This document shows positions 29,971 to 39,654 of a stretch of 64,000 bases of DNA, piece by piece. The first letter of the stretch is position 1; each line of letters opens with the position of its first letter. The notes under the pieces are model-generated. The model searched no databases. It saw only the letters and a list, made by a program, of their open reading frames with translations, and was not told the origin of the DNA. Made by a program: the position numbers and the translations under genes. Source of the DNA: Legionella steigerwaltii (GTDB lineage Bacteria > Pseudomonadota > Gammaproteobacteria > Legionellales > Legionellaceae); contig NZ_LNYZ01000005.1 of assembly GCF_001468065.1 (NCBI RefSeq), positions 1-64,000 on the forward strand. Reading direction: 5' to 3'.

Positions 29971-30002
29971 TGCCAGCCTCATAATTTATTAGCAGGTTCA
30001 TC

Positions 30003-30137
30003 ATGAAACGTACCTTTCAACCCAGTAATTTAAAACGCAAACGTGATCATGGTTTTCGTGAGCGTATGGCTACTCGTGCAGGTAGATTAGTAATTAAACG
30101 TCGTCGTGCTAAAGGCCGTAAACGTTTGACTGCGTAA
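30003..30137 (+). CDS. rpmH: 50S ribosomal protein L34
   Basis: The 44-residue protein begins [20 protein letters not shown] and ends [12 protein letters not shown], the standard Arg/Lys-rich L34 sequence of the large ribosomal subunit. The ATG follows AGCAGGTTC. It heads the rpmH-rnpA-yidD-yidC-mnmE operon, and its stop is immediately followed by the rnpA start. Confidence 0.98.
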   Translation: MKRTFQPSNLKRKRDHGFRERMATRAGRLVIKRRRAKGRKRLTA

Positions 30138-30482
30138 GTGTTTGCATTTAAAAAAACACAACGATTATTAACAAAAAAAGATTATAATCATGTGTTTGAA
30201 CAAGCAAAAAAAATAGTAACATCCGAATTTATCGTTCTCTTTAGAGAGAATAATTTAGGTTATGCGCGACTTGGGCTGGCGTTATCAAAAAAAGTGATAG
30301 CAAAAGCTCATGACCGAAATCGTATCAAACGGCTGTTAAGAGAAAGCTTTCGACAAAAAGAATTACCTGCAGTCGATGTGGTTTTTTTAGCAAGACAAGG
30401 CGTAGCAAAACAAACAAATGCAATTGTAAACGCTAGAATGGGCAAAACATGGAAAAAATTAATCTCATGTTACGAAAAATAG
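30138..30482 (+). CDS. rnpA: ribonuclease P protein component
   Basis: Small basic protein that helps the RNase P RNA cut tRNA 5' leaders. The 114 residues contain the signature [13 protein letters not shown]. It starts with GTG directly after the rpmH stop codon, so translation is coupled. Its 3' end overlaps yidD. Confidence 0.97.
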   Translation: MFAFKKTQRLLTKKDYNHVFEQAKKIVTSEFIVLFRENNLGYARLGLALSKKVIAKAHDRNRIKRLLRESFRQKELPAVDVVFLARQGVAKQTNAIVNARMGKTWKKLISCYEK

Positions 30483-30697
30483 TTTGTTTACCCATCAAAC
30501 TATATCAATATTTGATTAGCCCCTTGTTAAAGCCAAGTTGCCGATATTACCCAAGTTGTTCACAATATGCTGAAAGCGCTATCCAACAATGCGGCATAAC
30601 CAAAGGTTTATGGATGGCTTTAAAAAGAGTATTGCGTTGCCACCCATGGTCACGTGGTGGTTACGATCCGGTGCTCCCCAACAACGAGAATCATTGA
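30449..30697 (+). CDS. yidD: membrane protein insertion efficiency factor YidD
   Basis: Small protein associated with the inner membrane that assists YidC. Family signatures are [23 protein letters not shown] and [18 protein letters not shown], with the conserved cysteines. The frame gives 82 residues from the ATG at 30449; an in-frame ATG at 30467 (MLRKIVCLP) fits the usual N terminus better. It overlaps the rnpA end and shares TGATG with yidC. Confidence 0.95.
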   Translation: MEKINLMLRKIVCLPIKLYQYLISPLLKPSCRYYPSCSQYAESAIQQCGITKGLWMALKRVLRCHPWSRGGYDPVLPNNENH

Positions 30698-32376
30698 TGG
30701 ATATACGACGTATTGTTTTATATATTGCGCTTGCGCTAGTTAGTTTATCACTTTGGAATGCCTGGCAAGTTGATTATCCTCCTAAACCTATGCCAACTGA
30801 AAATGTGATGAGCCAAGAGAATAATGGGCAGCCATTGTTACCTCAAGTAGCACCATCGAATACGTCAACATCAGCATCAACTCCAACAACTCCAGCTGTT
30901 GAACAACCTAAAAACGGTAATGCACCATTAGTTCGCGTTAAAACAGATGTTTTAGATGTGAGTATTGATCTGCAGAATGGAGACGTAGTTTCAGGGAAGC
31001 TCCTTGATTATCCTCAAAGCGTAGACGAAAAAAATAAACCCTTTCTTCTTTTACAAAATCAGCCTGGTGAGCGTTATGTTGCTAACAGCAGTCTTGTTGT
31101 TCCTTCAGGACAAAATCCCCAAATGCTCAACTTGAACTTCACAACACCACAACAGCAATACGAATTGGCTCCTGATCAGAAGCAATTGGTAGTGACACTT
31201 AGCGGTAAAAATGACGAAGGACTCGAAGTAAAAAAAGAACTCATTTTTACTAAAGGAAGTTATCTTATTGATGTAAATTACAAGATTGTTAATAACAGCA
31301 ATACTGAGTGGACTGGATATTTGAATACTCAGTTGTTACGCAGTTCACCCAAAGAGGACAAGTCAAGTGTATTTCATGTTGGCTCATATACAGGTGCTTC
31401 TTATTCAGAACCAGGAAAACATCGTTATCAAAAAGTAAGTTTTAGCGATATGAACAAAGCAAATCTGGATGTGGACAGTAAAGGTGGCTGGATTGCCATG
31501 CAGCAACACTATTTTTTAACTGCCTGGATTCCAACTGCTGATACGAATAATAAGTTTTATACTCGCGCTGTGAATAATGATTATACCATTGGTGCTGTAA
31601 GCCAACCGATTACACTGAAACCCGAAGAGCAAAAAAATGTCAGTGCCAAATTGTATCTAGGCCCAGAAATCACCAGCGTGTTAAAAAATATTGCTCCATC
31701 ACTTGATCTTACCGTGGATTATGGAATTCTATGGTTTTTATCATCCCTATTATTTTCGTTGATGAGAGCGATTTATAATTTTGTAGGTAACTGGGGTTGG
31801 TCTATCGTTTTAGTTACCGTATTAATTAAATTGGCATTTTATCGTTTATCTGCTGCAAGCTATAAATCAATGGCTGGGATGCGTAAATTACAACCTAAAT
31901 TACAGGCCTTGCGCGAACGTTATGGTGATGATAAAGCAAAAATCAGCCAGGCTACTATGGAGTTATACAAGCAGGAAAAAGTAAATCCTTTAGGTGGCTG
32001 CTTACCTATCGTGATTCAAATTCCAGTCTTTATCGCTCTGTATTGGGTTTTATTGGAAAGTGTTGAGTTAAGACAAGCACCATTTATTTTCTGGATTAAA
32101 GATTTGGCCTCAGCCGATCCCTATCATGTATTACCATTGATTATGGGGGCTACGATGCTGATTCAACAAAAATTAAATCCAGCACCTCCTGATCCGATGC
32201 AAGCAAAAGTCATGATGTTTTTACCCGTGTTGTTTACAGGCTTGTTTTGGAATTTTCCAGCCGGTTTGGTATTGTATTGGATTGTGAATAATACTTTGTC
32301 CATATTGCAGCAATGGTACATTACACGTAAGTACTCTGATGAAAAACCTGCAAAAAAACTTGTTACAGCTAAATAG
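30697..32376 (+). CDS. yidC: membrane protein insertase YidC
   Basis: Inner-membrane insertase acting alone and with SecYEG. The 559-residue protein has the N-terminal anchor ([20 protein letters not shown]), a Pro/Thr-rich linker, the large periplasmic beta-sandwich domain, and the conserved C-terminal membrane core starting near [10 protein letters not shown] with [16 protein letters not shown] and [16 protein letters not shown]. The ATG at 30697 overlaps the yidD stop. Length matches gammaproteobacterial YidC (about 540-560). Confidence 0.97.
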   Translation: MDIRRIVLYIALALVSLSLWNAWQVDYPPKPMPTENVMSQENNGQPLLPQVAPSNTSTSASTPTTPAVEQPKNGNAPLVRVKTDVLDVSIDLQNGDVVSGKLLDYPQSVDEKNKPFLLLQNQPGERYVANSSLVVPSGQNPQMLNLNFTTPQQQYELAPDQKQLVVTLSGKNDEGLEVKKELIFTKGSYLIDVNYKIVNNSNTEWTGYLNTQLLRSSPKEDKSSVFHVGSYTGASYSEPGKHRYQKVSFSDMNKANLDVDSKGGWIAMQQHYFLTAWIPTADTNNKFYTRAVNNDYTIGAVSQPITLKPEEQKNVSAKLYLGPEITSVLKNIAPSLDLTVDYGILWFLSSLLFSLMRAIYNFVGNWGWSIVLVTVLIKLAFYRLSAASYKSMAGMRKLQPKLQALRERYGDDKAKISQATMELYKQEKVNPLGGCLPIVIQIPVFIALYWVLLESVELRQAPFIFWIKDLASADPYHVLPLIMGATMLIQQKLNPAPPDPMQAKVMMFLPVLFTGLFWNFPAGLVLYWIVNNTLSILQQWYITRKYSDEKPAKKLVTAK

Positions 32377-33741
32377 ATGTCTACAGAAACAATAGTAGCT
32401 ATAGCTACCCCACCTGGAAGAGGTGGGGTAGGAATTATCAGATTATCAGGCTCAAAGGCATATTCCATTGCTGTTTCACTTAATGGAAATAAGACATTAC
32501 AACCTCGCTTGGCTACTTTTTGTTCCTTCTATTCCTTGTCAGAGAATGAGACATCGCAAACTTTAGATTCTTTAATCGATCAAGGGATCATGATTTATTT
32601 CAAAGCGCCCCACTCTTTTACTGGAGAGGATGTTGTTGAAATTCAAGCACATGGATCTCCTGTTGTTCTTGATATGCTAACCAAAGCATGTATTCAACTC
32701 GGAGCGCGCTTGGCGCAGCCAGGAGAGTTTTCTGAGCGTGCGTTTTTAAATGATAAAATTGATTTAACTCAAGCTGAAGCAATCGCTGATTTAATTCAAG
32801 CCAGTTCGCAAACTGCAGCACGCATGGCTTTAAAATCATTGCAAGGCGAGTTTTCAAATAAAATTAATCAATTAAATGAAAAAATTATCTATTTACGTTT
32901 GTATGTAGAGGCGGCAATCGATTTTCCCGAAGAAGAAATTGATTTTCTTAATGACGGTAAAGTAGCTCATTTGTTAGATACTATTTTAACTGAATTAGAG
33001 GCGATACGCGCTCAGGCAAATCAAGGCGTGATCTTACGCGAAGGTTTATCCGTGGTGATTGCGGGAAGACCTAATGCCGGCAAATCAACTTTAATCAACT
33101 GCTTAGCTGGACGCGATATCGCGATAGTTACCGAAATTGCAGGCACTACACGTGATGTCATGCGTGAACATATTTTACTGGATGATATCCCGCTACACAT
33201 CATCGATACCGCGGGGCTACGTGAATCGAATGATGTAGTCGAAAAAGAAGGAATTAAAAGAGCGTGGCAAGAGTTAAAGAAAGCGGATTGTGTTTTACTC
33301 GTTGTTGATGTGAATGATTTGGAACAGCATTATCATTTAACCAAAGAAATTAAGACTGCGTTACCTCCAGAAGTTCCTATTATTACCGTATTCAATAAAA
33401 TTGATACCCTGGGACATAATACTCAAATACAAGATCATACCGTCTACATCTCTGCAAAATCAGGAGAAGGAATTGATGGTTTGAAACAATTGATAAAACA
33501 CGTTGTGGGTTATCAACCGAATGAGGGACACTTTCTTGCCAGAAGACGTCATCTGCAGGCATTAGATGAGGCAAAAAATATACTTTCAACGGGGCAGCAA
33601 CAATTGGTTGAACACCGTGCTGGAGAATTATTAGCAGAAGATTTACGGCAAGCACATCAACGCTTATGTGAGATTACTGGCGAATTCAGTTCGGATGATT
33701 TATTGGGACGTATTTTTTCTAGTTTCTGCATTGGTAAATAA
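32377..33741 (+). CDS. mnmE: tRNA modification GTPase MnmE
   Basis: With MnmG it builds the 5-carboxymethylaminomethyl group on wobble uridine 34. The 454 residues comprise the N-terminal folate-binding domain ([21 protein letters not shown]), a helical domain, an inserted G domain ([25 protein letters not shown]) and the C-terminal CIGK. The ATG is directly after the yidC stop. MnmG, often nearby in gammaproteobacteria, is not in this window. Confidence 0.97.
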   Translation: MSTETIVAIATPPGRGGVGIIRLSGSKAYSIAVSLNGNKTLQPRLATFCSFYSLSENETSQTLDSLIDQGIMIYFKAPHSFTGEDVVEIQAHGSPVVLDMLTKACIQLGARLAQPGEFSERAFLNDKIDLTQAEAIADLIQASSQTAARMALKSLQGEFSNKINQLNEKIIYLRLYVEAAIDFPEEEIDFLNDGKVAHLLDTILTELEAIRAQANQGVILREGLSVVIAGRPNAGKSTLINCLAGRDIAIVTEIAGTTRDVMREHILLDDIPLHIIDTAGLRESNDVVEKEGIKRAWQELKKADCVLLVVDVNDLEQHYHLTKEIKTALPPEVPIITVFNKIDTLGHNTQIQDHTVYISAKSGEGIDGLKQLIKHVVGYQPNEGHFLARRRHLQALDEAKNILSTGQQQLVEHRAGELLAEDLRQAHQRLCEITGEFSSDDLLGRIFSSFCIGK

Positions 33742-33878
33742 GTTTATTGATCTTGAGAGTACTCAGTGGAAATAAAACGCTTACCAGGACTGTATCGCTT
33801 GACAGCGCCTATAATGTGAAGATTGTTTGTTTTTTGTGCTATTCTTATATATAGAGCTTTATATACGAGGTATTCATT
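33742..33878 (+). promoter_or_regulatory. promoter region of the small acidic protein gene
   Basis: TTGACA near 33798 and TATAAT near 33811 are both present but too close together to be one promoter; they may belong to overlapping promoters. ACGAGGT precedes the ATG as a ribosome binding site. Confidence 0.35.
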
Positions 33879-34193
33879 ATGGCCGATATAGCCGAAGGGG
33901 TAGTCAAGCAGATAGCAGACGACTCCTTAGACATAGTAAACGATGGTTTAAATATGATACAAAATCAAAATAATGACCAATCTACTGATGACCAAAACAT
34001 GGATATGGATGAGCCTTCATCAAGTGATACAAATCTTATGCAGGTAGCCTCAGGTATGCTGTCCGATGGTATAGATGGTGTTTTGCAGAATGTAAGCGGA
34101 GGTGGGCAAAGTTCATCACCAGTAGATGACGTAGTAAATGACGTAGAAGATGGTGTGAATATGGGAATGTCATTTATGGGGGGAAACAAGTGA
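33879..34193 (+). CDS. small acidic Asn/Asp-rich hypothetical protein
   Basis: A 104-residue protein of low complexity, rich in Asp, Asn, Ser and Gly, with repeated D-x-V-x-D-G patterns (IVNDGLNM, GIDGVLQN, VEDGVNMG). No signal peptide or membrane helix. A good ribosome binding site supports expression. I recognise no family. From memory, the gene beside mnmE in L. pneumophila is lpg3000, a widely conserved Dot/Icm effector; this gene or the next could be its counterpart by position. Confidence 0.6.
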   Translation: MADIAEGVVKQIADDSLDIVNDGLNMIQNQNNDQSTDDQNMDMDEPSSSDTNLMQVASGMLSDGIDGVLQNVSGGGQSSSPVDDVVNDVEDGVNMGMSFMGGNK

Positions 34194-34599
34194 GCTGATT
34201 CGATTTAATTCCATATTACTCAGCGTGATACATATTTAATAATTTAACGTACATCCTGTCCCACCAACGATTTCAACATTAATCGCGGTTAATTCGTGTC
34301 AATTAACAAAAAATTCAGAATATAAAATGTTAAAAATATCTCTTATTGACTAAAAAACAAATCTAATTGTTGTTTTTATATCTATTTTTATGAATATCAA
34401 TAGTCATCGAAAGCGCACTCTGAGTATAATTTTTTCAACAAAAAAAAGATCCCATGATCTACTATTTATCATCTCTTTACTTTTTTGAAACATTTTAACT
34501 GATTTGAAACATTGTGATAAAAAAACAAACAAAAAAATCTTGTAAAACTAAAAATCAAGTGATACCGTAAACTCCCTGTATATTTTTTGTGAGGTTGCT
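34194..34599. other. AT-rich intergenic region
   Basis: About 400 bases with no gene or strong hairpin. It should contain the promoter of the gene at 34600, which has a GTGAGGTTGCT ribosome binding context. Nothing else is evident. Confidence 0.4.
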
Positions 34600-36210
34600 A
34601 TGGCTTATTCAAAACAAAATGAGGTGTTTACGTTTACTGACGATAAGTTTCAATTTTTTACGCAACTTCATAATAAAGAATTAGAAAGTTTTAAACAAAT
34701 TGATGACCGAGCTAGTGGGGTAAGTTATAGCTTTATATTAAAAAATCAAAGAGAACTTGAAGCCGAATTTAACCATTTGTTTTACATACTAAACAAACAA
34801 AAAAATGACGATGATGAAAAAAACATCGCATTTTGGAAGTATTGTTACTATTGCAGCTCACTTTTAGAGGCCTTTCATCTGGCGTATTCTCAACATGCTA
34901 AAGTAGAAAAAGATAGAGAGAATAAACAGAAGATTATGGATCGTATCTTAAAGAAGGCTAAGCAGGATAAAAAAGATGAAGAAGAATTTATAGAATCTTT
35001 AAGAAAGAGCTATATTAATGGTTTTCGTAATTTGTTCACCGCACCTGCACATTTATCACGAATTCGTGATTATGTGGCTTATGTGAATTTATGTCGTGTG
35101 TATTGGGTTTTTTGTCGTTTAACCTTAACATCTGGCTTTACTTTAGCAAAAGAGTTGCAACTTCTTGAAAAGTTGGATGCAATTCTAGGGACACATACCG
35201 ATGCTGATAAAATAATTGATTTTATTAAAGCGCCTAATGGCTTGCTGAATTATTTTAGTGTGGGTTTGTTTTTAATGCGCTTTGCAATCGATTTTGGGTA
35301 TTTAGTTCAACACACTTGGTTTCCAACAGACTTGGAAAAAAAGGATAAAACTACGGCCCTTGAGCGATTTAAATATGAATTTTATAAACGACATTGTAAC
35401 TTTGCCAATGACTTAGTATGGGCTACAGTAAATTTTATAACTAATTTTAACCATATTACCAACATCCCAGATCCAACAGCCGGATATATTACCGCAATCT
35501 TTTTGGGTTTTGATGTGTGCTTAACTTTGTATAAATGCCACTTAGCAAAACAAGAATATTTATTAAAGAAGGAACAATACGAGACGGAGTTGCGAGAGTA
35601 CACACTGCATCCAGAAAAGTTTCAAGGTATGGATATAAAGCGGCATAAAGAAATGCTCGAACTGCAACTTAATGAACTGGAAATAAACTGGCAGACAAAA
35701 GAAGGAACTTTTTACTTTAATGCGGCAGCAGCTTCTTTATTGATGATTGGATTTAGCGCTTCACTATTATTGACGGGACCAGGAATACCTGTTGCTTGCT
35801 TCTTTGTTTGTACTCTTGCAGTAGCTATGTATCTTTCTTCCGATTCGTACTCGAAATTACACGAGAAAAGTTTACGTTTGGATGAAGCTAAAAATACAAG
35901 AAAAGATCTTCAATTAGCTCTTAATGAATACGAAGCTGCACGTAATGATTTTATCTTTACGATGATAAAAAATACGGTAATGCCTACCCTTTTAATCGCG
36001 ACTTTTGCAGTATGTTGGCCTGCAGCTATCGCTTTAACTGTGGTGTATCTAGGTTATGAGATTTATCACGCTCATGATCAGCATAACAGTACAAAAGCTC
36101 CATTAGCTTTGGAAGGACCTGGTAATGATAGTCCTATTAAAGAGAGTCAAGAGAAAGAGTACTATGTAGAAGAGATTGACGAGACTGAAATAAACTGTTG
36201 TTTTCCATAA
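34600..36210 (+). CDS. large hypothetical membrane-associated protein, candidate effector
   Basis: A 536-residue protein with no family I recognise. The first 330 residues are helical and charged with clusters of aromatic residues. A long coiled-coil-like segment (LAKQEYLLKKEQYETELREY) precedes a hydrophobic hairpin near residues 375-410 and another near 455-485 (the second with TMIKNTVMPTLLIATFAV). The C-terminal 40 residues are acidic and end CCFP, with no classic CaaX box. Paired membrane helices in a mainly cytosolic coil protein with an acidic tail fit Legionella effectors. Location near mnmE makes it an alternative candidate for an lpg3000-like gene. Confidence 0.7.
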   Translation: MAYSKQNEVFTFTDDKFQFFTQLHNKELESFKQIDDRASGVSYSFILKNQRELEAEFNHLFYILNKQKNDDDEKNIAFWKYCYYCSSLLEAFHLAYSQHAKVEKDRENKQKIMDRILKKAKQDKKDEEEFIESLRKSYINGFRNLFTAPAHLSRIRDYVAYVNLCRVYWVFCRLTLTSGFTLAKELQLLEKLDAILGTHTDADKIIDFIKAPNGLLNYFSVGLFLMRFAIDFGYLVQHTWFPTDLEKKDKTTALERFKYEFYKRHCNFANDLVWATVNFITNFNHITNIPDPTAGYITAIFLGFDVCLTLYKCHLAKQEYLLKKEQYETELREYTLHPEKFQGMDIKRHKEMLELQLNELEINWQTKEGTFYFNAAAASLLMIGFSASLLLTGPGIPVACFFVCTLAVAMYLSSDSYSKLHEKSLRLDEAKNTRKDLQLALNEYEAARNDFIFTMIKNTVMPTLLIATFAVCWPAAIALTVVYLGYEIYHAHDQHNSTKAPLALEGPGNDSPIKESQEKEYYVEEIDETEINCCFP

Positions 36211-36216
36211 TTAGTG

Positions 36217-36273
36217 TAGCCTGGGTGCCGCGTAGCGGAACCCGGGTTACGGCTTTCGCCTTCACCCAGGCTA
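36217..36273. repeat. palindromic repeat, TAGCCTGGGTG family (copy 5)
   Basis: Short-loop copy starting TAGCCTGGGTGCCGCGTAGC and ending CACCCAGGCTA, between the convergent 34600 gene and rsmI. Confidence 0.85.
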
Positions 36274-36285
36274 CAATACCCCAAG

Positions 36286-37143
36286 TTACACTGATCTATT
36301 TTTTATCGCTAATGCCTTTTCATACAATTCATTTTTACTGCCATTGCTTAGCTTACACGCAATAGTTACAGCGTGTTTCAGAGGTAACTCACTCAGCAAC
36401 ACCTCAAGTAGTTTTTCATGACTATCCGGCTCAGAAACAGTTGGACGCGGGGGAATAAGCAAAACAAATTCACCTTTTACATGCGCAGGTGCAGCCAAAA
36501 GCCAGTTTTTAACTCCCGTAATCGTACTGGTAATAAAGCGTTCAAAAGTTTTGGTTAATTCTTTTGCGAGGACCATTTCACACGATTCGCCAAAAATTTC
36601 ACTTAGGTCATCTATGCATTCAAGAATGCGATGCGTTGATTCATAAAAAATCAAAGTATGAGGTTCTGCCCGTAACGATTCCAATTTACTTTTCCGCGCC
36701 TGCTGTTTCGCTGGGAGAAATCCTAAAAAAAGAAAAGAATCGCAAGGGATACCTGCCGCACAAAGTGCAGTAATTAATGCACACGCTCCAGGAATAGGGA
36801 CAACATCAATATGATGCTGTCGCGCTAATTTAACTAATAAAAACCCTGGATCGCTAATTAATGGGGTGCCGGCATCACTAATTAAGGCGACAGATTTTCC
36901 TGCTAAAAGTTCTTCGATAATGTATTTACTTTTATCATTTTCATTATGGGCATGGAGTGATTCAAGATTTTTTTTTATTCCTAACGAACTGAGCAGTTGT
37001 ATGGAATGACGCGTGTCTTCCGCTAAAATAAAATCAACTGATTTAAGCACCTCTAATGCCCTAAACGTAATATCCTCACGGTTTCCTATCGGAGTTGCAA
37101 CAATATAGAGAGTTCCTATGCCTGTTGCTAGTGAGTTAGTCAT
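36286..37143 (-). CDS. rsmI: 16S rRNA (cytidine-2'-O)-methyltransferase RsmI
   Basis: Uses S-adenosylmethionine to 2'-O-methylate C1402 of 16S rRNA. The 285 residues contain the tetrapyrrole-methylase-fold signatures: LYIVATPIGNREDIT, LAEDTRHS, SDAGTPLISDPG and PGACALITAL. Length is typical. It diverges from lpoA, the same arrangement as in E. coli (yraL/yraM). Confidence 0.96.
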   Translation of the reverse strand: MTNSLATGIGTLYIVATPIGNREDITFRALEVLKSVDFILAEDTRHSIQLLSSLGIKKNLESLHAHNENDKSKYIIEELLAGKSVALISDAGTPLISDPGFLLVKLARQHHIDVVPIPGACALITALCAAGIPCDSFLFLGFLPAKQQARKSKLESLRAEPHTLIFYESTHRILECIDDLSEIFGESCEMVLAKELTKTFERFITSTITGVKNWLLAAPAHVKGEFVLLIPPRPTVSEPDSHEKLLEVLLSELPLKHAVTIACKLSNGSKNELYEKALAIKNRSV

Positions 37144-37185
37144 GGTTTATCCTCTTGCGTTATTGCTTATTCAATTCTAAAAAAT

Positions 37186-39168
37186 ATGTTAATAAAATCA
37201 ATAGACCTCTTTCGAAACTCTACTGCAAAGGAGACCTGCTTCGTCGATACGGTGCTCGAATCCTCATGTACTGATGTGTACATTCCGGTTCTGCGCTCCG
37301 TGTCTTCTTGCATTTCTCTCTTTGCAGCGAGTTTCAAAAGAGGCCTAATAAAAATTCGCGCATTTTTTTTACTGACATCAACCTTTTTTCTTTGTCAATG
37401 CACCACAGCAGTTAATTCGCCAGAATTAGCCACGCCTGCTCCAGTAAATGTGCCAAAAGTGGAGAAGAAAAAAATAGCGAGTCCTTATGCCAAACCTACG
37501 GCAAGTTACCTGACACAGGCCAAAAATCAAGAAGGCAGTGAAAAGCAACAATCGCTACTCCTTGCAGCAGGACGTTTGATTTCAGAAGGTCAATGGCGAC
37601 AAGGTGCTGCTATTTTAGCACAGACTTCTGACTTAACACCGACACTTATGGATCAAAAAAATCTTTTATTAGCGCAAATTGATCTCATTCGCGATCGTCC
37701 TAAAATGGCATTGAGCAAATTAACCAGTATTACCGAACGTGATGAATTTGTTCCATACCAAAAGATTCAATTTCATGAGCTCTTAGCGCAAGCTTATCGT
37801 GGTACAGATAAACCTCTGGAGTCGATCGAAGAGCGTATAAAACTAGAATCATTGTTAACCGATGAAGAGAACCAAGCCAATAATCGACGTACCCTTTGGT
37901 TAACTTTAACTCATGTTCCTCAAGCTGAATTAAACTCTTTAGCAGCTAAAGCATCTGATCAATCTGTTTTACAAGGTTGGCTCCAGCTCGCACTAATCTC
38001 ACGTAAGTATCGTGATAATCCAAAGTCTTTGCTTGCAGCCTTAGATCAGTGGCAATCTCATTTTACTAATCATCCTGCAAATCATATTTTGCCCAATCCA
38101 TTGGATTCAATTGCCAATAAAATGCGCAGCCAGCCAAAACAAGTTGCTCTATTGCTTCCCTTAAGTGGCGCGTTACAGGGGCCAGGAGCCGCAGTACGTG
38201 ATGGATTTATGGCTGCATATAAGAGCAATAACAGCAATACACCCATGCAGGTGAAAACCTATGATACCAGCAAAGGTGATGTTGCTTCTTTATATCAAAA
38301 TGCGATCAATGAAGGCGCCGATTATGTTGTGGGGCCATTAACAAAATCACAAGTAGCAGTAGTTGCAGCATTAGAACACCCCGTTCCTACCTTGTTATTA
38401 AATGATGCGGATACCAATATCCAGGAAAATTCTTATTTATTCGGACTTTCGCCTGTAAATGAAGCGATCCAGGTCGCGATCAGAGCAAAAAATAAGGGGT
38501 ATAGCCGCGCATTGATTATTGCACCTGGAAATGACTGGGGCAAAGAAGTAACTAAAGCGTTTACTCAACAATGGCAAAAAAGTGGTGGGCGTGTTGTTGA
38601 TACTTTTTTATATGGTGCAAAGGATGATTTAAATAAAAAAATGAAAGATTTTCTGCAAATCAGCAACAGCCAGCAACGCGAGAAAAATATACGAGAGTTA
38701 TTAGGACAAAAAATCCAACCAGTGATTAGCCGTAGACAAGACTTTGATATGATATTTCTATTAGCCTATCCATCCAAAGCGCGGCAAATTATGCCTTTGC
38801 TCAATTACTATTATGCAGGAGATGTTCCGGTATATGCTACTGCAAGCGTTTACGGTGGTAGTGCTAACCCATTGAAAGATAAGGATCTTGATGGAATTAT
38901 TTTCTGCGATATTCCTTGGGTTTTCGCGCACCAGGCAGGTACACGCAATTGGCCAGAACAATTTAACAGTTATAATCGATTGTATGCTTTAGGAATGGAC
39001 AGTTATACTTTGGCTACCCAATTGAACCAACTGATGTTATTCCCAGCAGATCAATCGCGCAATGGAGAGGGTATTTTGTATCTCAAACCATCACAACAGG
39101 TTGCACGCGTATTGGAGTGGGGACAGTTCAAACAAGGATTGGTTCATTCTTTAGGTGAGACGGTGTAA
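37186..39168 (+). CDS. lpoA: penicillin-binding protein activator LpoA-like lipoprotein
   Basis: Outer membrane lipoprotein that activates a class A penicillin-binding protein. After a lipoprotein-like signal (IKIRAFFLLTSTFFLCQC, Cys72) comes an N-terminal helical-repeat domain, then from about residue 320 a periplasmic-binding-like domain (VALLLPLSGALQGPGAAVRDG). Neighbours yraN, diaA and dolP match the E. coli order, which supports the call. The start is unresolved: bases 37204-37345 are an inverted-repeat element that reads in frame and puts about 50 unusual residues before the signal. A GTG at 37300 would give a more normal signal peptide. The repeat has probably replaced the ancestral start. 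Confidence 0.88.
   Translation: MLIKSIDLFRNSTAKETCFVDTVLESSCTDVYIPVLRSVSSCISLFAASFKRGLIKIRAFFLLTSTFFLCQCTTAVNSPELATPAPVNVPKVEKKKIASPYAKPTASYLTQAKNQEGSEKQQSLLLAAGRLISEGQWRQGAAILAQTSDLTPTLMDQKNLLLAQIDLIRDRPKMALSKLTSITERDEFVPYQKIQFHELLAQAYRGTDKPLESIEERIKLESLLTDEENQANNRRTLWLTLTHVPQAELNSLAAKASDQSVLQGWLQLALISRKYRDNPKSLLAALDQWQSHFTNHPANHILPNPLDSIANKMRSQPKQVALLLPLSGALQGPGAAVRDGFMAAYKSNNSNTPMQVKTYDTSKGDVASLYQNAINEGADYVVGPLTKSQVAVVAALEHPVPTLLLNDADTNIQENSYLFGLSPVNEAIQVAIRAKNKGYSRALIIAPGNDWGKEVTKAFTQQWQKSGGRVVDTFLYGAKDDLNKKMKDFLQISNSQQREKNIRELLGQKIQPVISRRQDFDMIFLLAYPSKARQIMPLLNYYYAGDVPVYATASVYGGSANPLKDKDLDGIIFCDIPWVFAHQAGTRNWPEQFNSYNRLYALGMDSYTLATQLNQLMLFPADQSRNGEGILYLKPSQQVARVLEWGQFKQGLVHSLGETV
37204..37345. 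repeat. inverted-repeat element spanning the lpoA start region
   Basis: Ends GACCTCTTTCGAAACTC and GAGTTTCAAAAGAGGCC are inverse complements with two mismatches, and the interior arms (CTGCAAAGGAG / CTCTCTTTGCAG) continue the pairing. The centre has ATGTACTGATGTGTACAT. A MITE-like non-coding element of 142 bases; only one copy is seen here. Confidence 0.8.
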
Positions 39169-39528
39169 TTGATAACACAACAGAAAGGACGCATTGCTGA
39201 AGAAAAAGCTTTGGCATATTTAAAAAAGCAAGGACTTAAATTCATTACGCAAAATTACAGTTGTCGTTTGGGCGAAATTGATTTAATTATGCGCGACAAG
39301 GACCAGCTGGTTTTTATAGAGGTTCGTTCGCGAGTATCTACACAGTTTGGTGGGGGAATTGCTAGTGTTACTTACACTAAAAGACAAAAAATACTTAAGA
39401 CAGCGACATATTATATGCTGGAACATCAAAAGTATGACCAATTTGCCCTACGTTTTGATGTACTAAGTATTGATGGAAAATCAGCGACCATTAACTGGAT
39501 AAAAGATGCGTTTGGCGCAGATTATTGA
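39169..39528 (+). CDS. yraN: YraN family endonuclease-like protein (UPF0102)
   Basis: A 119-residue protein with a Holliday-junction-resolvase-like fold: GRIAEEKALAYLKKQGLKF, then GEIDLIMRDKDQLVFIEVRSR, which carries the acidic residues and the ExR motif of restriction-endonuclease-like nucleases. Its function is not well established in any species. It starts with TTG directly after the lpoA stop, so the two are coupled. Confidence 0.93.
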   Translation: MITQQKGRIAEEKALAYLKKQGLKFITQNYSCRLGEIDLIMRDKDQLVFIEVRSRVSTQFGGGIASVTYTKRQKILKTATYYMLEHQKYDQFALRFDVLSIDGKSATINWIKDAFGADY

Positions 39529-39546
39529 TTAATTATTAATTCAATG

Positions 39547-39627
39547 TAGCCTGGGTGAAGCGAAGCGGAACCCGGGAATTTTTATAAGAACAGAAAACCC
39601 GGGTTCCGCTTCGCTTCACCCAGGCTA
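39547..39627. repeat. palindromic repeat, TAGCCTGGGTG family (copy 6)
   Basis: Perfect-armed copy (TAGCCTGGGTGAAGCGAAGC ... CACCCAGGCTA) inserted between yraN and diaA. It would form a strong hairpin within the operon transcript and could lower expression of downstream genes. Confidence 0.9.
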
Positions 39628-39654
39628 CAAAAAATATGAAGTAGAGGTTTGAAT

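Noticed and set aside
30589-30696. Extended N terminus of yidC
   Set aside because: The extension is the yidD gene in another frame; the true start overlaps the yidD stop at TGATG.
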